64,000 bases of DNA from Marinobacterium rhizophilum (GCF_024397915.1 NZ_CP073347.1:4092001-4156000), one strand, 5' to 3'; shown: positions 15,627-24,353, counted from the first letter of the stretch. Notes: generated from the sequence alone by a model not told the origin. A program made the numbers and translations.

Positions 15627-17435
15627 TTACTTCTTGTTGCGCTTGCGCTCGTTTTCTTTGAGCAGCTTCTTGCGAATACGCAGGCCCTTGGGGGTCACTT
15701 CCACCAGCTCGTCGTCTTCGATGAAGTCCAGCGCCTGCTCCAGGGTGAAGCGGATTGCCGGAGTCAGCTGGATGTTCTCGTCGGTGCCGGAGGCTCGGAC
15801 GTTGGTCAGCTGCTTGCCCTTGGTCGGGTTAACGGCCAGGTCATTGCTGCGGCTGTGGATACCCAGGATCATGCCTTCATAGACTTCGATGTTGGGTTCC
15901 ACGCACAGACGGCCGCGTTCCTGCAGGTTCCACAGGGCATAGCCCAGGGCCTTGCCGGTCACCATGGAAACCAGGACGCCGTTCATGCGCGAGGTCACTT
16001 CGCCTTCCTTGACCGGACCGTAGTGGTCGAAGGTCGAGGTCAGGATGCCGGTGCCGGACGTCATGGTCAGGAACATGGAACGGAAGCCGATCAGACCGCG
16101 GGACGGAATCATGAAGGTCAGGCGTACACGGCCCTTGCCATCCACTTCCATGTTGGTCATGTCGGCCTTGCGCTTGCCCAGCTCTTCGATAACCGAACCC
16201 TGGTGCTGCTCTTCAACGTCCAGCAGGACCAGCTCGTACGGCTCCTGGATCTTGCCGTCGATTTCCTTCTGGATAACTTCGGGGCGGGACACACCCAGCT
16301 CGAAGCCTTCGCGGCGCATGGTTTCGATCAGGACCGACAGGTGCAATTCGCCGCGGCCGGAGACCTTGAATTTCTCGGGGGTTTCGCCCTGTTCAACGCG
16401 CAGTGCCACGTTGTGAATCAGTTCACGCTCCAGGCGATCCTTGATGTTGCGGCTGGTGACGAACTTGCCGTCCTGGCCTGCGAACGGCGAATCGTTGACC
16501 TGGAAGGTCATGGATACGGTGGGCTCGTCGACGCTCAGCGCCGGCAGGGCTTCAACCAGGGAAGCATCGCACAGGGTATCGGAGATGTTCAGCTCGTCGA
16601 TACCGGTGATGCAGATGATGTCGCCGGCCTGAGCCTGGGGCACTTCAACGCGCTCCAGTCCCATGTAGCCCATGATTTTCAGAACCTTGCCGTTACGAAC
16701 CTTGCCTTCACGGTCGATAACCTTGACCTGGGCATTGACGGCGATCTTGCCGCGCTTGACGCGACCCACGCCGATAACGCCAACGTAGCTGTTGTAGTCC
16801 AGCGCGGAGATCTGCATCTGCAGCGGGCCGTCGAGATCGACTGCCGGCGGAGTCACGTGCTCAACCACGGCTTCGAACAGCGGCGTCATGTCTTCGGCCA
16901 GCTGGTCGGCTTCAAGGCCGGCAATGCCGTTCAGGGCAGAGGCGTACACGATCGGGAAGTCGAGCTGCTCATCGGTGGCACCCAGGTTGTCGAACAGGTC
17001 GAACACCTGATCCACAACCCAGTCCGGACGCGCGCCCGGACGGTCAACCTTGTTGATGACCACGATCGGGCGCAGGCCCTGGGCGAAAGCTTTCTGGGTC
17101 ACGAAGCGAGTCTGAGGCATCGGGCCGTCTACGGCGTCAACCAGCAGCAATACGGAGTCAACCATGGACAGTACGCGTTCCACTTCGCCACCGAAGTCGG
17201 CGTGTCCCGGGGTGTCGACGATATTGATCCGGTAACCGTTCCATTCAATGGCGGTGTTTTTCGCCAGAATGGTAATACCGCGCTCACGCTCCTGATCGTT
17301 GGAGTCCATGATACGCTCAGCGCCTTCATCGCGACGGCCCAGGGTGCCGGACTGCTGCAGCAGCTTGTCGACCAGGGTGGTTTTACCGTGGTCAACGTGC
17401 GCGATGATGGCAATGTTTCTAAGCTTCTCGATCAC
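15627..17435 (-). CDS. typA: Ribosome-associated GTPase TypA/BipA
   Basis: 602 residues, the usual TypA length. It is a translational GTPase related to EF-G that binds the ribosome and aids 50S assembly and stress or cold adaptation. The GTPase motifs are complete: IIAHVDHGKTTLVDKLL (G1), RGITI (G2), VDTPGHADFGGEV (G3), VINKVDRPGARPDW (G4) and YASALNG (G5). Beta-barrel, EF-G III/V-like regions and the TypA-specific C-terminal domain follow, ending in a basic tail (KLLKENERKRNKK). It stands alone, ending at a terminator and divergent from glnA. Confidence 0.97.
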   Translation of the reverse strand: MIEKLRNIAIIAHVDHGKTTLVDKLLQQSGTLGRRDEGAERIMDSNDQERERGITILAKNTAIEWNGYRINIVDTPGHADFGGEVERVLSMVDSVLLLVDAVDGPMPQTRFVTQKAFAQGLRPIVVINKVDRPGARPDWVVDQVFDLFDNLGATDEQLDFPIVYASALNGIAGLEADQLAEDMTPLFEAVVEHVTPPAVDLDGPLQMQISALDYNSYVGVIGVGRVKRGKIAVNAQVKVIDREGKVRNGKVLKIMGYMGLERVEVPQAQAGDIICITGIDELNISDTLCDASLVEALPALSVDEPTVSMTFQVNDSPFAGQDGKFVTSRNIKDRLERELIHNVALRVEQGETPEKFKVSGRGELHLSVLIETMRREGFELGVSRPEVIQKEIDGKIQEPYELVLLDVEEQHQGSVIEELGKRKADMTNMEVDGKGRVRLTFMIPSRGLIGFRSMFLTMTSGTGILTSTFDHYGPVKEGEVTSRMNGVLVSMVTGKALGYALWNLQERGRLCVEPNIEVYEGMILGIHSRSNDLAVNPTKGKQLTNVRASGTDENIQLTPAIRFTLEQALDFIEDDELVEVTPKGLRIRKKLLKENERKRNKK

Positions 17436-17687
17436 CAGTACTTACCTTCAAGAAAATCGGAAAGGCGGCATTATACGGGAGCGAAGCCGAACAAGCGATC
17501 AGGATATGATCAAAATGTGGCCAGTTGGGCAACTGTTTCTGCCCAAAGGCGCCTGTGCACGAAAAATGCGCGGCAGCTCTTTTTTGAGGCAGACAGCTTT
17601 GGCGGGCTTGCAGTATGATTGTGCCGCAGGTGCCCGAGCGGGAGTAAATGCCGCAAGTGACCCGAGGTGGTGCATCACGGCTTTGTT

Positions 17688-17704
17688 TGCACTGTTATGG
17701 TGCA
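17688..17704 (+). promoter_or_regulatory. NtrC-binding site upstream of glnA
   Basis: TGCACTGTTATGGTGCA fits the NtrC consensus TGCACC-N5-GGTGCA with one mismatch. It lies about 80 bp upstream of the sigma-54 promoter, a normal enhancer distance. A further half-site (GGTGGTGCAT) at 17667-17676 could be a weaker second site for cooperative binding. Confidence 0.8.
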
Positions 17705-17766
17705 TTCAGAGGCCCGTTTTCGGCCTTGAATGACCGTGAATGAAGCACTTGGGGGTCTTGTGGTGC

Positions 17767-17782
17767 TGGCACGGAGATTGCT
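17767..17782 (+). promoter_or_regulatory. Sigma-54 promoter of glnA
   Basis: TGGCACGGAGATTGCT matches the -24/-12 consensus TGGCACG-N4-TTGC exactly. It lies 87 bases before the glnA start codon, downstream of an NtrC site. Nitrogen limitation should activate transcription through NtrC-phosphate. Confidence 0.9.
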
Positions 17783-17868
17783 GTCGTTACAGCCAAGAGG
17801 TTGTAGGCCGTTTTTACAGGACTGCAGAACCACACGTCTGACAGTTTCAACAGAGTGGAGAAAGGCAA

Positions 17869-19275
17869 ATGTCAGAGAATACTCTGAATCTGATTAAAGA
17901 AAGCGAAGCTCGCTGGATTGATATGCGCTTTACCGATTTCAAGGGTAAAGAGCAGCATCTCACCATTCCGGTTTCGGACATGGGTGACGAATTCTTCGAA
18001 GACGGCAAGATGTTCGATGGTTCCTCCATCGCAGGCTGGAAGGGAATCAACGAATCCGACATGATCCTGATGCCGGACGACAGCGCTTCCGTGCTGGACC
18101 CCTTTGCTGAAGATGCCACTGTTATCGTGCGTTGCAACATCGTTGAGCCGATGACTGGCCAGGGTTACGACCGTGACCCGCGTTCTGTTGCCAACCGCGC
18201 AGAAGAGTTCCTGAAGTCTACCGGCATTGCCGACAGCTGCATGCTCGGCCCGGAGCCGGAATTCTTCGTATTCGATTCTGTTGAATGGCACGCCGGTATC
18301 GGTGGCTGTGGTTACAGCATCGGTTCTGAAGAAGCGGCCTGGTCTTCCGACAAGCAGTTTGAAGGCCGCAACACCGGCCACCGTCCGCGCGTCAAGGGCG
18401 GCTACTTCCCGGTTCCGCCGATCGATTCCCTGCACGACCTGCGCGCCGCCATGTGCGATGCCATGGAAGCCATGGGCCTGACCATCGAAGTCCACCACCA
18501 CGAAGTTGCCACCGCTGGCCAGTGTGAAATCGGTGTGCGCGGCAACAGCCTGGTTAAAAAGGCGGACGAAGTTCAGATTCTGAAGTACTGCGTGCACAAC
18601 GTTGCGCACAGCTACGGCAAGACAGCGACCTTCATGCCCAAGCCGCTGGTTGGCGATAACGGTTCCGGCATGCACGTTCACCTGTCCATGAGCAAGGATG
18701 GCGTTAACATCTTCGCCGGCGACGGCTACGGTGGTCTGAGCGAAACCGCACTGTATTACATCGGCGGTATCGTCAAGCACGCCAAGGCGCTGAACGCCCT
18801 GTGCAACCCGTCCACCAACTCCTACAAGCGTCTGGTACCGGGCTTTGAAGCACCGGTTATGCTGGCGTACTCCGCCCGCAACCGTTCCGCGTCGCTGCGT
18901 ATTCCCTACACCACCAGCCCGAAAGGCCGTCGTGTAGAAGCGCGCTTCCCGGACCCTGCTGCCAACCCCTACCTGTGCTTCGCGGCACTGCTGATGGCGG
19001 GCATCGACGGTATCCAGAACAAGATCCACCCCGGCGACCCTGCCGACAAGGATCTGTACGACCTGCCGCCGGAAGAAGCGAAAGAGATCCCGACTGTTGC
19101 CGAGAGCCTCGATGAAGCGCTGCTGGCACTGGAAGCGGATCGCGAGTTCCTGACCAAGGGCGGTGTCTTCTCCGACGACATGCTGGATGCCTACATCCGC
19201 CTGAAGCGTGAAGAACTGGCGCGCGTCAACATGACGACTCACCCGGTAGAATTCGACCTATACTACTCCGTATAA
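17869..19275 (+). CDS. glnA: Glutamine synthetase, type I
   Basis: 468 residues, the typical GSI-beta length. The enzyme makes glutamine from glutamate, ammonia and ATP and is the entry point for nitrogen assimilation. Conserved segments include MFDGSSIAGWKGINESDM, GPEPEFFVFD (metal site), NGSGMHVHLSM (ATP/metal site) and SKGxxR-type NRSASLRIPY with NPYLCFAALLMAG. The adenylylation loop reads KDLYDLPPEEAKEIP, with the modifiable Tyr of GSI-beta enzymes. An AGAGTGGAGAAAGG leader supplies the ribosome site. Control by sigma-54/NtrC is visible upstream, and ntrBC follow downstream. Confidence 0.98.
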   Translation: MSENTLNLIKESEARWIDMRFTDFKGKEQHLTIPVSDMGDEFFEDGKMFDGSSIAGWKGINESDMILMPDDSASVLDPFAEDATVIVRCNIVEPMTGQGYDRDPRSVANRAEEFLKSTGIADSCMLGPEPEFFVFDSVEWHAGIGGCGYSIGSEEAAWSSDKQFEGRNTGHRPRVKGGYFPVPPIDSLHDLRAAMCDAMEAMGLTIEVHHHEVATAGQCEIGVRGNSLVKKADEVQILKYCVHNVAHSYGKTATFMPKPLVGDNGSGMHVHLSMSKDGVNIFAGDGYGGLSETALYYIGGIVKHAKALNALCNPSTNSYKRLVPGFEAPVMLAYSARNRSASLRIPYTTSPKGRRVEARFPDPAANPYLCFAALLMAGIDGIQNKIHPGDPADKDLYDLPPEEAKEIPTVAESLDEALLALEADREFLTKGGVFSDDMLDAYIRLKREELARVNMTTHPVEFDLYYSV

Positions 19276-19326
19276 GCCGCTTTACCGGGTCAGTGCCGCT
19301 GCGGCGGCATTGACCCGACGGCGTGT

Positions 19327-19353
19327 AAAAAACCTCCTGCGGGAGGTTTTTTT
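19327..19353 (+). terminator. Rho-independent terminator of glnA
   Basis: AACCTCC-TGC-GGGAGGTTTTTTT gives a 7-bp stem followed by a run of seven T residues, 55 bases after the glnA stop. Upstream A residues also make it partly bidirectional. Confidence 0.9.
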
Positions 19354-19396
19354 GTGCCTGCTGTTTAGCGTCGCACGGCTTACGGCTTACTATTTT

Positions 19397-19442
19397 CTTG
19401 CCCCTTGCCCCTTGCCCCTTGCCCCTTGCCCCTTGCCCCTTG
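19397..19442. repeat. Heptamer tandem repeat, CTTGCCC x 6
   Basis: Six perfect contiguous copies of CTTGCCC (19397-19438) plus a partial copy. The same heptamer register (CCTTGNN) recurs in degenerate form at 31690-31745. The array directly follows the glnA terminator and the 11-mer TTACGGCTTAC. Confidence 0.92.
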
Positions 19443-19559
19443 TTTTCTTGCGCTGTCGCTTCAGTGTGCGGGTCCCGTTTTATTGTGGAGCGTCATTGTG
19501 GGGCGTCGCTGCAAGACGCCTGGCTGTTGTGGTGCGACTGCCCGTTGCGTGACCGGGTA

Positions 19560-19576
19560 TGCACCACAATGGTGCA
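19560..19576 (+). promoter_or_regulatory. NtrC-binding site upstream of ntrB
   Basis: TGCACCACAATGGTGCA is an exact match to the TGCACC-N5-GGTGCA NtrC consensus, 143 bases before the ntrB start codon. By analogy with the enteric glnL promoter it likely mediates autoregulation of ntrBC. Confidence 0.85.
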
Positions 19577-19719
19577 ACCTGGCGCCGGGGGTTAAACTGT
19601 AGTTGGGCACAGGGCTGCCCTGATATGGCGCCGGCTAAGGCATTTCGTCTGTTTTAGCGCTATCAGCAAGTTGGCGCTGATCTTGCTACTACTAATTCAG
19701 TCCAGAAACAGAGTCCACT

Positions 19720-20805
19720 ATGTTCAGGTCATCCCAGCACAAGCAGATACTCGACAATCTCAGCAAGGCCGTGATCATGCTCGACGGTTCCCTGTGCATC
19801 ATGTACATGAACCCGGCGGCCGAGATGCTGTTCGAGGCGACCATGCGCCGGCTCAAGGGCATGTCGGCGAACGAGTGGCTGGCGGCGAGCCCGGCGGAAT
19901 TCAAGGTGCTGCAGGACTCGCTGGCCTCCGGGCACCCGTACACCAAGCGCGAGGCGCGCATGGTGACCATGAGTGGCCGGGAGCTGACCGTGGACTACAG
20001 CGTGAACACCATTCCCCAGTCCGGCGGAAGCCGTACCCTGCTGGTGGAAGTGGAAGCGCGGGACCGGTTGATGCGCATCGAGCGCGAGGAAGAGCTGCTG
20101 GCCCGCCACGCGGCGGCACGCAACCTGGTGCGAGGTCTGGCCCACGAGATCAAGAATCCGCTGGGCGGGATTCGCGGTGCTGCGCAGCTGCTGGAGCGTG
20201 AACTCAACGACGCCGACCTGCACGAATATACTCGGGTCATCATTGAGGAAGCGGACCGGCTACGCAACCTGGTGGATCGCCTGCTGGGGCCGCGCAAGCT
20301 GCCGCAGCTGTCGGATGTGAATATTCATGCGATTCTCGAGCGGGTGTGCAGCCTGGTGAATGCCGAGTGTGGCGGCTGGCTGACCATACAGCGTGATTAC
20401 GACCCGAGCATTCCTGAATTTACCGGTGATTCGGAACAGCTGATTCAGGCCGTGCTGAACATCGTGCGCAATGGCATGCAGGCACTGCAGCGCGCCGGCA
20501 CACCGACGCCCACCCTGCAGCTGCGCACCCGGGCCATGCGTCAGGTCACCCTGGGCACCGAGCGTCATCGGCTGGTGTGCTGTGTGATGATCAGCGACAA
20601 CGGCCCGGGCATTCCCACCGAAATATTCAACAATATCTTTTACCCGATGGTGACCGGACATGCCGATGGTACGGGGCTGGGGCTGTCCATTGCCCAGTCG
20701 ATCATCAATCAGCACCAGGGGCTGATCGAGTGCGTGACCGAGCCTGGTGAAACCCAATTCAAACTCTTTATACCGCTGGAGCTACACCATGAGAATCTCA
20801 GGTAA
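19720..20805 (+). CDS. ntrB: Nitrogen regulation sensor histidine kinase NtrB (GlnL)
   Basis: 361 residues, no membrane segments. An N-terminal PAS domain (about residues 10-115, starting KQILDNLSKAVIMLD) is followed by the H-box VRGLAHEIKNPLGGIRGAAQLLE, whose His is phosphorylated, and an HATPase domain with N-box LNIVRNGMQAL, G1 ISDNGPGIP and G2 DGTGLGLSIAQSI. NtrB phosphorylates or dephosphorylates NtrC according to PII state. The stop codon overlaps the ntrC start by 17 bases, showing translational coupling. Confidence 0.96.
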   Translation: MFRSSQHKQILDNLSKAVIMLDGSLCIMYMNPAAEMLFEATMRRLKGMSANEWLAASPAEFKVLQDSLASGHPYTKREARMVTMSGRELTVDYSVNTIPQSGGSRTLLVEVEARDRLMRIEREEELLARHAAARNLVRGLAHEIKNPLGGIRGAAQLLERELNDADLHEYTRVIIEEADRLRNLVDRLLGPRKLPQLSDVNIHAILERVCSLVNAECGGWLTIQRDYDPSIPEFTGDSEQLIQAVLNIVRNGMQALQRAGTPTPTLQLRTRAMRQVTLGTERHRLVCCVMISDNGPGIPTEIFNNIFYPMVTGHADGTGLGLSIAQSIINQHQGLIECVTEPGETQFKLFIPLELHHENLR

Positions 20806-22225
20806 CGTCTGGATTGTGGACGATGACCGGTCGATCCGCTGGGTGCTGGAAAAGGCGCTGGATCAGGCCGGGCTTGAGACCCAGTCGTTCGATAATGCCG
20901 ACGATGTGCTGCGTCGCCTGGCCCGCGAGTGCCCCGATGCGATCATCAGTGATATTCGCATGCCCGGCACCGATGGCCTGGCCATGCTCGACAAGGTGCA
21001 GGAGACACACCCGGAAGTGCCGATCATCATCATGACCGCACATTCGGATCTGGAAAGCGCCGTGGCGTCCTACCAGGGTGGTGCCTTTGAGTACCTGCCC
21101 AAGCCCTTTGATGTCGATGATGCCGTCGCGCTGGCACGCCGAGCCCTGGCCCATGCACGGGAGCAACAGCAGCAGAATGCGGCGGCGGAGCCGGTCGCGA
21201 TACGGGCGACCGAAATTATTGGCGAAGCGCCGGCCATGCAGGAGGTCTTTCGTGCGATCGGCCGGCTGTCGCAGTCCAATATCACGGTGCTTATCAATGG
21301 CGAGTCCGGTACCGGCAAGGAACTGGTTGCCCATGCGCTGCACAAGCACAGCCCGCGGGCCAGCCAGTCTTTTATTCCGCTGAACATGGCGGCGATTCCC
21401 AAGGACCTGATCGAGTCCGAACTCTTCGGGCATGAAAAGGGCGCCTTTACCGGCGCGGCCGCTGCCCGTCGCGGGCGTTTCGAGCAGGCAGACGGCGGCA
21501 CCCTGTTTCTGGATGAGATCGGTGACATGCCGGCGGACACCCAGACCCGGCTGCTGCGTGTCCTGGCCGAGGGCGAGTTCTACCGCGTGGGCGGGCACAC
21601 TCCGGTGCAGGTGGATGTGCGCATTATCGCCGCCACCCACCAGAACCTCGAGAAGCTGGTGGCCGACGGGCGCTTTCGCGAGGACCTGTTTCACCGCCTC
21701 AACGTGATTCGCATCCATATACCCAAGCTGTCGGAACGGCGTGAAGACATTCCTCGCCTGGCGCAGCACTTCCTGGCCAGCTCGGCCAAGGAACTGAGTG
21801 TCGAGCCCAAGGTGCTGAAAGCCGATACCGAGAAGTTCATGAGCCACCTGGCCTGGCAGGGCAACGTGCGCCAGCTGGAGAATACCTGCCGATGGCTCAC
21901 GGTCATGGCCTCGGGGCGCGAAGTATTGATCGAGGACCTGCCGCCGGAACTGCTGGAGCAGCAGGATCAGGGCACCACGGTCAGCTCCAACTGGGAGCAG
22001 GCGCTGCGCCTGTGGACCGACCAGCAGCTGGGTTGCGGTCGCCAGGGCATTCTGGAGGAAGCGGTGCCGGCGTTTGAGCGCATCATGATTGAGACCGCGC
22101 TCAAGCATACCGCCGGCCGCCGGCGTGATGCCGCACTCCTGCTGGGCTGGGGCCGCAATACCCTGACCCGCAAGATCAAGGAACTGGGGATGGACAGCGA
22201 CAACGATACGGAAGAGGACGAGTAA
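20789..22225 (+). CDS. ntrC: Nitrogen regulation response regulator NtrC (GlnG), sigma-54 activator
   Basis: 478 residues from the ATG at 20789; an open frame extends 14 codons upstream inside ntrB but the receiver domain begins right after this ATG (VWIVDDDRSIRWVLEKAL). Receiver phosphorylation site Asp is in DAIISDIRMPGTDGL. The AAA+ domain carries Walker A GESGTGKELVA, the sigma-54 contact loop ELFGHEKGAFTGA, Walker B GGTLFLDEIGDM and the R-finger region. A Fis-type helix-turn-helix closes the protein (RRRDAALLLGWGRNTLTRKI). It activates glnA and other nitrogen genes through sites like those at 17688 and 19560. Confidence 0.97.
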   Translation: MRISGNVWIVDDDRSIRWVLEKALDQAGLETQSFDNADDVLRRLARECPDAIISDIRMPGTDGLAMLDKVQETHPEVPIIIMTAHSDLESAVASYQGGAFEYLPKPFDVDDAVALARRALAHAREQQQQNAAAEPVAIRATEIIGEAPAMQEVFRAIGRLSQSNITVLINGESGTGKELVAHALHKHSPRASQSFIPLNMAAIPKDLIESELFGHEKGAFTGAAAARRGRFEQADGGTLFLDEIGDMPADTQTRLLRVLAEGEFYRVGGHTPVQVDVRIIAATHQNLEKLVADGRFREDLFHRLNVIRIHIPKLSERREDIPRLAQHFLASSAKELSVEPKVLKADTEKFMSHLAWQGNVRQLENTCRWLTVMASGREVLIEDLPPELLEQQDQGTTVSSNWEQALRLWTDQQLGCGRQGILEEAVPAFERIMIETALKHTAGRRRDAALLLGWGRNTLTRKIKELGMDSDNDTEEDE

Positions 22226-22233
22226 CCAGGCCG

Positions 22234-22266
22234 GCGGGCAACCTGCAGGACAGGCACATTGCCCGC
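22234..22266 (+). other. Hairpin downstream of ntrC
   Basis: GCGGGCAA (22234-22241) and TTGCCCGC (22259-22266) form a perfect 8-bp stem nine bases after the ntrC stop. There is no T-run, so it may be a Rho-assisted terminator or an mRNA 3' end protector. Confidence 0.45.
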
Positions 22267-22493
22267 ATTGGCGTTATGAGTACAGCCGCTGCATAGCGCC
22301 CGCTTACATGCAGACTTTTCACTGTGCAGCCTGCTTGCGCAGGCGCAGTATCGTTAACGGATGGTAGCGCCTGGCGGACCATTGCAGGGATACTGCACCA
22401 CACCCGCCTGCCTTCTGGCGCCGGTGACAACGCTTCCTGTCCCATATCCGTGGCGCTGCCTTGATGCACAGTCTTGGCTGCGGGAGCTCAGGG

Positions 22494-23009
22494 ATGAAGC
22501 AGGAAACACCGATTATTCAACAGCTGGCGCCCACTCTGGCGGCGGCACTCAACGGCCCCTTCGCCGCCGTCGCGCAGCGTTACATCAGGGATCACCTGGC
22601 ACCGGACAGTCACGCTGCGGGCACGAGCCCGGAGGATGCAATTCGCACATTGCTCGGTGATGCCGGCAACCTATCGGCACTGAAGGCGCTGGATCAGCCG
22701 TTCCGGCTGGAGATGCAACAGCTCGGCGTGGACGTCTTTGCGCTGGAGCAGGCGGCGGCCGCCGAACGCGCCCCCCGGGTGTCGCCCCGGGCAAGTCCCC
22801 AGATCATCATCAGCGTGCTGTTCCTGATCGCCTATTTCTCCATGCTCGGAGCGATCTTTGCCGTGGAAATCAGTGACGACATGAACATGCAAACCGGAGA
22901 CAACTCCCTGATGGACCAGCTGCAGATCCTGTTTGGCGTACTGACAGCCGGTGTCGTGCAGATCTTGAGTTACTGGTTTGGCGGCGTACTGGGAAAAAAG
23001 ACAGCCTGA
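22494..23009 (+). CDS. Small membrane protein, holin-like (3TM holin family resemblance)
   Basis: 171 residues from the ATG at 22494 (GGGAG upstream); an in-frame ATG 11 codons earlier is less likely. The first 100 residues are soluble and Ala/Pro-rich. Two hydrophobic segments follow, about residues 92-115 (IIISVLFLIAYFSMLGAIFA) and 135-160 (ILFGVLTAGVVQILSYWFGG). The C terminus, QILSYWFGGVLGKKTA, resembles the end of the gene-transfer-agent/phage 3TM holin family, where a Y-W/Y-FG-small residue motif recurs. No phage genes are nearby, so lysis function is not implied. Confidence 0.55.
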   Translation: MKQETPIIQQLAPTLAAALNGPFAAVAQRYIRDHLAPDSHAAGTSPEDAIRTLLGDAGNLSALKALDQPFRLEMQQLGVDVFALEQAAAAERAPRVSPRASPQIIISVLFLIAYFSMLGAIFAVEISDDMNMQTGDNSLMDQLQILFGVLTAGVVQILSYWFGGVLGKKTA

Positions 23010-23165
23010 GTCGTAATGGCGCCTGTCGTTTCAGTTCCGCTCCGATTCCTGTGGTGCAGCTGCAAGCGATAACTGTGCCGTATTATCGCCTGGCGGATGC
23101 GATGTGACGGGACGGGCCTGACTCAGGCTAGAATGGGGGCCATCCAGATTTCAGGAGCAATCGCC

Positions 23166-23789
23166 ATGCGCCATCAGGGACGAATCACCCGCTGGAAGGA
23201 CGATCAGGGCTTTGGCTTTATCACGCCAGACGGTGGCGGTGAGCCGGTATTCGTGCATATAAAGTCGTTTGCCAGCCGTCGCTTGCGTCCTTCGGAACAG
23301 GATGTTGTGACCTATACGCTGGGAGCCGGCGAGCGTGGCCCCCAGGCGCTTAAGGTCAGTTATCCTGGAGAGCGCCGGCCAGCCAGCAGGCCCCGGCGTG
23401 CGGGCGGCAACGGCACAGCGGGACTGCTGTTTGCCGGCGTATTCCTGGGCTTTATTGCCGTCGCCGTGATGCTGGGCAAGCTGCCATTAGGGGTGGCCGG
23501 TCTTTACGGCCTGGCCAGTCTGCTGACCTGGCTGGTGTACTGGAAGGACAAGTGCGCCGCGCAAAAAGAGGCGCGGCGCACCCCGGAAAAAACGCTGCAT
23601 CTGCTGGCGCTGATCGGTGGCTGGCCCGGCGCCATGGCGGCGCAACAGATCCTGCGGCACAAGTCGATCAAGGGTTCCTTCCGCTTCGTATTCTGGCTGA
23701 CCGTTATCGCCAACTGCGCTGTGCTCGGCTGGCTGTTGTCCCCCGGTGGTGCTGCGGTTCTCGGCCTGATAGCTGCCCTGGGCCGCTGA
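23166..23789 (+). CDS. Cold-shock domain / DUF1294 membrane protein
   Basis: 207 residues from the ATG at 23166, which has AGGAG 10 bases upstream; an in-frame upstream start has none. Residues 1-65 are a cold-shock domain (GRITRWKDDQGFGFITPDGG, then EPVFVHIKSF, the RNP1- and RNP2-like motifs). After a basic linker (PGERRPASRPRRAGG) there are four hydrophobic segments forming a DUF1294 domain with WKDKCAAQKEARRTPEKTLH and the loop HKSIKGSFRFVFW. The architecture suggests a nucleic-acid-binding module tethered to the inner membrane; its biological role is not established. Confidence 0.87.
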   Translation: MRHQGRITRWKDDQGFGFITPDGGGEPVFVHIKSFASRRLRPSEQDVVTYTLGAGERGPQALKVSYPGERRPASRPRRAGGNGTAGLLFAGVFLGFIAVAVMLGKLPLGVAGLYGLASLLTWLVYWKDKCAAQKEARRTPEKTLHLLALIGGWPGAMAAQQILRHKSIKGSFRFVFWLTVIANCAVLGWLLSPGGAAVLGLIAALGR

Positions 23790-23888
23790 GGTTCTTCCAG
23801 TGTCGCCAGGCCCTGGATGCCCGGACCCCGGTTAAAACGGTGGGGCCATGTATAATGGCCGCCTTCTTTTGGCAAAGGTGGCGACTAG

Positions 23889-24353
23889 ATGTTTCATATC
23901 GCGCTTTACGAACCCCGGGTGCCGCCCAATACCGGCAATATCATTCGGCTGGCGGCCAATAATGGCTGCACGTTGCACCTGATTGAGCCTTTGGGCTTTG
24001 ATCTTGATGAAAAGAAACTGCGTCGCGCCGGGCTGGATTACCATGATCTGGCACTGTTGCACCGGTATGAAAACTACGCGGCCTTTAGCGTTGCCATGCA
24101 GGGGCGGCGAATTCTGGCCTGCACGACCAAGGGAACTCAGGCGCATGACAGGGTTGAATACCAGCCTGGCGATGTACTGCTGTTTGGTTCTGAAACCAGC
24201 GGGTTGCCGGATGCGGTGATGCAAGGCATTGCACCGCAGAATCGCTTGCGTATTCCCATGATGCCCAATAACCGCTCGCTGAACTTGTCCAACGCGGTGG
24301 CGATTATCAGCTATGAGGCCTGGCGTCAGCAGGGTTTCGCTGGTGGGGCTTGA
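23889..24353 (+). CDS. trmL: tRNA (cytidine/uridine(34)-2'-O)-methyltransferase TrmL
   Basis: 154 residues, the length of TrmL (YibK), a SPOUT-class enzyme that methylates the ribose of the wobble nucleotide in certain leucine tRNAs. Signatures are NTGNIIRLAANNGCTLHLIEPLGF near the N terminus (shown over the family motif), LLFGSETSGLPD and the knot-forming NRSLNLSNAVAIISYEAWRQ. A TATAAT box at 23851-23856 may be its promoter -10, and AAAGGTGG serves as ribosome site. Confidence 0.93.
   Translation: MFHIALYEPRVPPNTGNIIRLAANNGCTLHLIEPLGFDLDEKKLRRAGLDYHDLALLHRYENYAAFSVAMQGRRILACTTKGTQAHDRVEYQPGDVLLFGSETSGLPDAVMQGIAPQNRLRIPMMPNNRSLNLSNAVAIISYEAWRQQGFAGGA

Larger units (their letters stand above)
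17436..17868. other. Divergent typA-glnA control region
   Basis: No gene is present. On the minus strand a TATAAT box (17475-17470) could be the -10 of typA, without a clear -35. On the plus strand the region holds NtrC-type sites and a sigma-54 promoter, listed separately, giving glnA a leader of about 75 bases. Confidence 0.6.
19276..19719. other. glnA-ntrB intergenic region
   Basis: Contains in order the glnA terminator, the 11-mer TTACGGCTTAC (19380-19390), a heptamer tandem array and an NtrC palindrome, each listed separately. Overlapping short open frames in the array are artefacts of the repeat. Confidence 0.6.

Noticed and set aside
15438..17618. An open reading frame of 726 codons antisense to typA
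   Set aside because: Same cause: a reverse shadow of a strongly codon-biased gene (typA), low-complexity composition, no domain.
19310..19602. Several overlapping small plus-strand frames rich in PLAPCPL repeats
   Set aside because: They are direct translations of the CTTGCCC heptamer array, which is open in all frames; not genes.
22494..23009. A prophage or lysis cassette
   Set aside because: Only the C-terminal resemblance to holins was found; there is no endolysin, integrase or structural gene nearby.
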